From positions 476,221 to 540,220 of the forward strand of contig CALXHR010000001.1 in the NCBI GenBank assembly GCA_944388175.1: a stretch of 64,000 bases of DNA. Direction: 5' to 3'. Every line of letters begins with the position of its first letter. Position 1 is the stretch's first letter. Shown piece after piece: positions 61,274 to 64,000 of this stretch. The position numbers and the translations under genes are program-made. The notes beneath the pieces were generated by a model that did not search any database, had not been told where the DNA came from, and worked only from the letters and a program-made list of their open reading frames with translations. Source of the DNA: an uncultured Gemmiger sp. Lineage in GTDB: Bacteria > Bacillota > Clostridia > Oscillospirales > Ruminococcaceae.

Positions 61274-61774
61274 ATGAACGCTCCCGCCAAAAAGCATCTC
61301 ATTAATCTTGCGAATCAGAGCAATTCAACTATTGCCACCGCTTTGATGAAGGATTTTCTTTCCAGGTCCGATGAAAACAGGAAGGATTGGTCATATTTTG
61401 GCAAGCGTAAAACTTCTGACGGCCTATTTGTCTACTTGTACATGGAAGCTGATGCTTTATTGGATTCCTATACACTTATTTGCCACAATTTCGGCACCGG
61501 CTCGCCCGAGGCACTTCTATTCCAGAAAGCCCTCTCGGCTTTTGAATTGGACACCGAAACTGCACGAAATGATATAAGAGAGCACTTGCTCTCGATGGGT
61601 TTCAATTTTTCATATAGTCATTGGGCACATAGCAAGCTCGATACTATTGAAAAATGGGAAGAAATAGCCATTCCACTGGCAAATCAGCAAGAAGAGTTTC
61701 AACGCAGCGGACATTTTGCGGAAGCCAAAGCCATACAAGAAGCTATTGATCTTGGCGACGAGATCTATACCTAA
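61274..61774 (+). CDS. Hypothetical protein
   Basis: 166 residues, helical, no signal or membrane segment. It starts MNAPAKKHLINLANQSNSTI. Not recognised. AGAGGCGAAG site before the ATG; 33 bases after the kinase gene, so possibly in the same transcript. Confidence 0.62.
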   Translation: MNAPAKKHLINLANQSNSTIATALMKDFLSRSDENRKDWSYFGKRKTSDGLFVYLYMEADALLDSYTLICHNFGTGSPEALLFQKALSAFELDTETARNDIREHLLSMGFNFSYSHWAHSKLDTIEKWEEIAIPLANQQEEFQRSGHFAEAKAIQEAIDLGDEIYT

Positions 61775-61837
61775 CCCCTTGTCACCTCAACACAGAATAT
61801 ATAACACTTAGAGAGATCACGGATAACAGGAGGAGTC

Positions 61838-62314
61838 ATGGCTATATACGGAATTCAGAAGCAGATTTATTCTCGCATCGAAGAGTTGGAGACATTTCCG
61901 CGGTCGGTAAAAGCACAAACAATGGATCCCACTTTGTTACATGATCGTCTGCAAAAAAATACTGCCGAATTGCAGATCCTCTACGACTTGGCCGCCGTAT
62001 TGAAAAAGCATCATGCCACCTTGCAATCCTTAAAACCCAAAACAACACATTCTCAAGTACCGCGCAGAATAGAACTCTGGAAAAACGAAATGCGCGATGC
62101 ACCGCCGTTTGAAAGTTTAACAGACGATCAGACTCTCATCAACTATGGAAATGATTTGCAGGCAGGTTTAACCCCACGAGAAATTGCTTTAAAATACGGT
62201 GTCAGCTTCTCTTGCGTCGTTGAAAGACTTCACAAGCTTGTAAATATGTGTTTTAGCTACAAGGTTAAAGCCGGCATCGTTTCAAGTGGAAGGAACTCCA
62301 TTGAAGAGGCTTAA
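61838..62314 (+). CDS. Hypothetical HTH-like protein
   Basis: 158 residues. The C-terminal GNDLQAGLTPREIALKYGVS followed by FSCVVERLHKL is helix-turn-helix-like; the N-terminal half is a helical hairpin. Family unknown. AGGAGGAGTC before ATG. Followed with overlap by the OmpR-type domain gene. Confidence 0.62.
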   Translation: MAIYGIQKQIYSRIEELETFPRSVKAQTMDPTLLHDRLQKNTAELQILYDLAAVLKKHHATLQSLKPKTTHSQVPRRIELWKNEMRDAPPFESLTDDQTLINYGNDLQAGLTPREIALKYGVSFSCVVERLHKLVNMCFSYKVKAGIVSSGRNSIEEA

Positions 62315-62642
62315 TTTTAGAATGTCACATAGCAGATTTCCAAGCGAGCATTCCGAAGCGAATGGCTTTACCCCAGAAAATTACGCAGGTGCTATTCCGT
62401 TAACTCCGAAAGAGTATTGCCTCCTCTGCTACCTGTTTCAAAACGCCAACAAATCTTTGAGTCGGGAACAGATTTTACTCCGTGTTTGGGGATACCCGCA
62501 CAGCACACATACCAGAACAGTTGATGTTCATATCCAGCATTTGCGTAAAAAGTTATCTCCACAGGTGAATATTCAAACGGTATTTAATTTTGGATATCGG
62601 CTTGTTACAGCATCGCCTCCACAAAGAGAATCAGCCTTGTGA
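62301..62642 (+). CDS. Orphan OmpR/PhoB-type DNA-binding domain protein
   Basis: About 113 residues. IPLTPKEYCLLCYLFQNANK, then REQILLRVWGYPHSTHTRTV and VDVHIQHLRKKLSPQ plus FNFGYRLV are a complete trans_reg_C winged helix, but the receiver domain is absent. Start uncertain: TTG 62301 has AAGGA 6 bases upstream and overlaps the previous stop; ATG 62322 is the alternative. It lies just before the recombinase gene. Confidence 0.72.
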   Translation: MKRLNFRMSHSRFPSEHSEANGFTPENYAGAIPLTPKEYCLLCYLFQNANKSLSREQILLRVWGYPHSTHTRTVDVHIQHLRKKLSPQVNIQTVFNFGYRLVTASPPQRESAL

Positions 62643-62700
62643 CAGAGCAATCGAAACTAACAAGCGGAACAAATCCCACACCTGTTATAAATAGTCCTTT

Positions 62701-62731
62701 GGGGCAGAGTTATGTACTCTGCCCCGTTTTT
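62701..62731 (+). terminator. Terminator before the tyrosine recombinase gene
   Basis: GGGGCAGAGT (62701-62710), 5-base loop, ACTCTGCCCC (62716-62725), then GTTTTT. The remaining ~195 bases to the recombinase show no gene. Confidence 0.85.
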
Positions 62732-62925
62732 ATATCCGTCATCAATTATTAGTCACTTCACCACGTTGCCGCCGCTTATAACAAGGGTGCCTGTTTTCCC
62801 TATTGTCTTCGGCAGCTCCAATACTCTTCTCTTCTGCAAAGCCCCTTTTGTCTCTCCCCCATTTTCTAAACGCCGCTTTTATTGTAGCATATGTCTACTA
62901 CGAATAATCTGAGGAGGCACCTGCT

Positions 62926-63843
62926 ATGATAGGAAACCAGATACTAACCGCATACCTTTCGTATTGTAAACTGCAAAAAAATTTGGATAGTAAAACAATC
63001 AAAGCGTACTCGATTGATCTAAACCAATTCTCGTGTTTGTATCCATGCCCCACCGCTGTATCGCGCAGCGAAATGGAACAATATATAGAACATCTAATGT
63101 CACAACATAAAGCATCCACAGTCAAAAGAAAAATCGCAGCATTAAAGGCGTTTTACCGTTACCTTGTTTATGAGGATATCCTTGAGTGCAGCCCGTTTGA
63201 AAAAATACAGCTTCATATTCGCCAAGAAAACCTCTTGCCAAGAATAATTGATCGGCGTACTCTTGAGTCCATCTTTTCTGCCGCATATGAAGAGCTGTAT
63301 AGACCAAGATCTTTTAGCGCCCACAGAAATGCCATTCGGGATGTTGCCATATTAGAGCTACTGTTTGCCAGCGGAGTCCGCGTTTCGGAGCTTTGTACCA
63401 TCACATGTGATAATTTGAATTTAGATGGTCAGGTTGTACTCATTCGCGGGAAAAGAAGCAAAGAACGTCGAATATACTTATCCTCACATTTTGTGCTCCA
63501 ATCGCTTAGGGCCTATTCTCAAGTAAGATCTCCGAGAGACCCAAGCGAGCAATTCTTTTTCTTGAATCGTGACGGGAAGCGATTATCAGAGCAATCTGTT
63601 CGTAGGATCATCAACCATTATACTAATTTGGCTCATGAACCCGGGCATTACACACCACACATGTTTCGCCACTCATTTGCAACATACTTATGGGACGCCT
63701 GTGGGGACGTTTATGAGGTGAAAGAAATCCTGGGGCACAGTTCGATTAAAACCACCGAGCGCTATGTTCACGCCAGCTTTGAAAGGCAGAAAAAAGTCCT
63801 CTCGGCTATGAACCCGAGAGAACAACTCAATGTGTCCTATTAA
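62926..63843 (+). CDS. Tyrosine recombinase (XerC/D-like integrase)
   Basis: 305 residues. N-terminal SAM-like core-binding domain (LQKNLDSKTIKAYSIDLNQF), then the catalytic domain with Arg in ASGVRVSELC, Lys in RGKRSKERR, HxxR in HMFRHSFATY, His in LGHSSIKTTERY and the nucleophilic Tyr in that motif. Probably mobilises this element or an island within it. GAGGAGG before ATG. Attachment sites were not identified. Confidence 0.9.
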   Translation: MIGNQILTAYLSYCKLQKNLDSKTIKAYSIDLNQFSCLYPCPTAVSRSEMEQYIEHLMSQHKASTVKRKIAALKAFYRYLVYEDILECSPFEKIQLHIRQENLLPRIIDRRTLESIFSAAYEELYRPRSFSAHRNAIRDVAILELLFASGVRVSELCTITCDNLNLDGQVVLIRGKRSKERRIYLSSHFVLQSLRAYSQVRSPRDPSEQFFFLNRDGKRLSEQSVRRIINHYTNLAHEPGHYTPHMFRHSFATYLWDACGDVYEVKEILGHSSIKTTERYVHASFERQKKVLSAMNPREQLNVSY

Positions 63844-63964
63844 AATAGATGGAATCTTCCCGCCGCCCGATTTCTCCGGCCCTTACACAGAGGCAGCTGC
63901 TCTTATCCGCTCCAGCCTTGCGGAATAAAGGATAATCTCTAATTATCTACTATGGAGAAAGTAA

Positions 63965-64000
63965 ATGCTTTTTATCGGTTATTCAAGCAAAGATCGCTAC
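63965..64000 (+). CDS. Partial CDS, start of a TIR-like protein
   Basis: Only 12 codons are visible before the window ends: MLFIGYSSKDRY, with GGAGA 8 bases upstream of the ATG. This is the beta-A opening (FIxYSxxD) usual for TIR domains, which in bacteria often act as NAD+-degrading defence effectors. The rest is outside the window, so the call is tentative. Confidence 0.5.
   Translation, partial: MLFIGYSSKDRY

Overview
The window looks like a Gram-positive, low-GC-phylum (Firmicutes) chromosome with an unusually GC-rich core. The family is probably Oscillospiraceae, of the Faecalibacterium/Gemmiger/Subdoligranulum type. That placement is inferred from gene order, AGGAGG ribosome binding sites, the Zn-type S14, a KOW-domain gene between map and infA, and the conjugative-element gene families. 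No 16S rRNA or tRNA gene was seen.

Region 1 (1-19.4 kb, minus strand) is housekeeping. It holds murD, a divergent PRPP synthetase, then one long S10-spc-alpha operon running rpsJ to rplQ with secY, adk, map, infA and rpoA. The operon starts from a clear promoter (TTGCAA-17-TATAAT, extended -10) at 19,343-19,371 and has a ~340-nt leader. It ends in a strong terminator at 3,282-3,316. Structured gaps lie inside it after rpsJ and after rplW.

Region 2 (19.5-27.3 kb) is ordinary chromosomal cargo. There are two lipoprotein genes sharing a near-identical signal-peptide cassette (one is frameshifted), a DegV protein, a HAD phosphatase plus DEDD exonuclease operon, mntP behind a yybP-ykoY manganese riboswitch, and an XRE regulator fused to membrane segments.

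Region 3 (27.3-37.4 kb, mostly minus strand, visibly more AT-rich) is an island of decayed mobile DNA. It contains lipoproteins, duplicated gene remnants, a large serine recombinase, relaxase and MobC fragments, a DUF5677-like gene, and an intact two-gene ParB-like plus DNA adenine methylase operon.

Region 4 (37.7-63.9 kb, mostly plus strand) is an integrative/conjugative-type element or part of one. It opens with about 160 bp of helically phased (~11 bp) CGT repeats. Next come DUF5697/DUF6100-like genes, a VirD4-type coupling protein, an S1-domain protein, a DUF6017 replication-type protein, sigma-like factors, a HipA-like kinase, a DUF932 protein, UmuC/YolD, a zeta-type toxin with antitoxin and a second orphan antitoxin, and an FRG-domain protein. 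The right end carries an XRE-LytTR-GHKL regulatory operon, an orphan OmpR-type DNA-binding protein and a tyrosine recombinase. A TIR-like gene begins at the right edge. No VirB4, VirB6 or intact relaxase lies in the window, so the element is incomplete here, decayed, or mobilised in trans. Several intergenic promoter-hairpin-terminator units look like small RNAs. Everything was read by eye; no searches were run.
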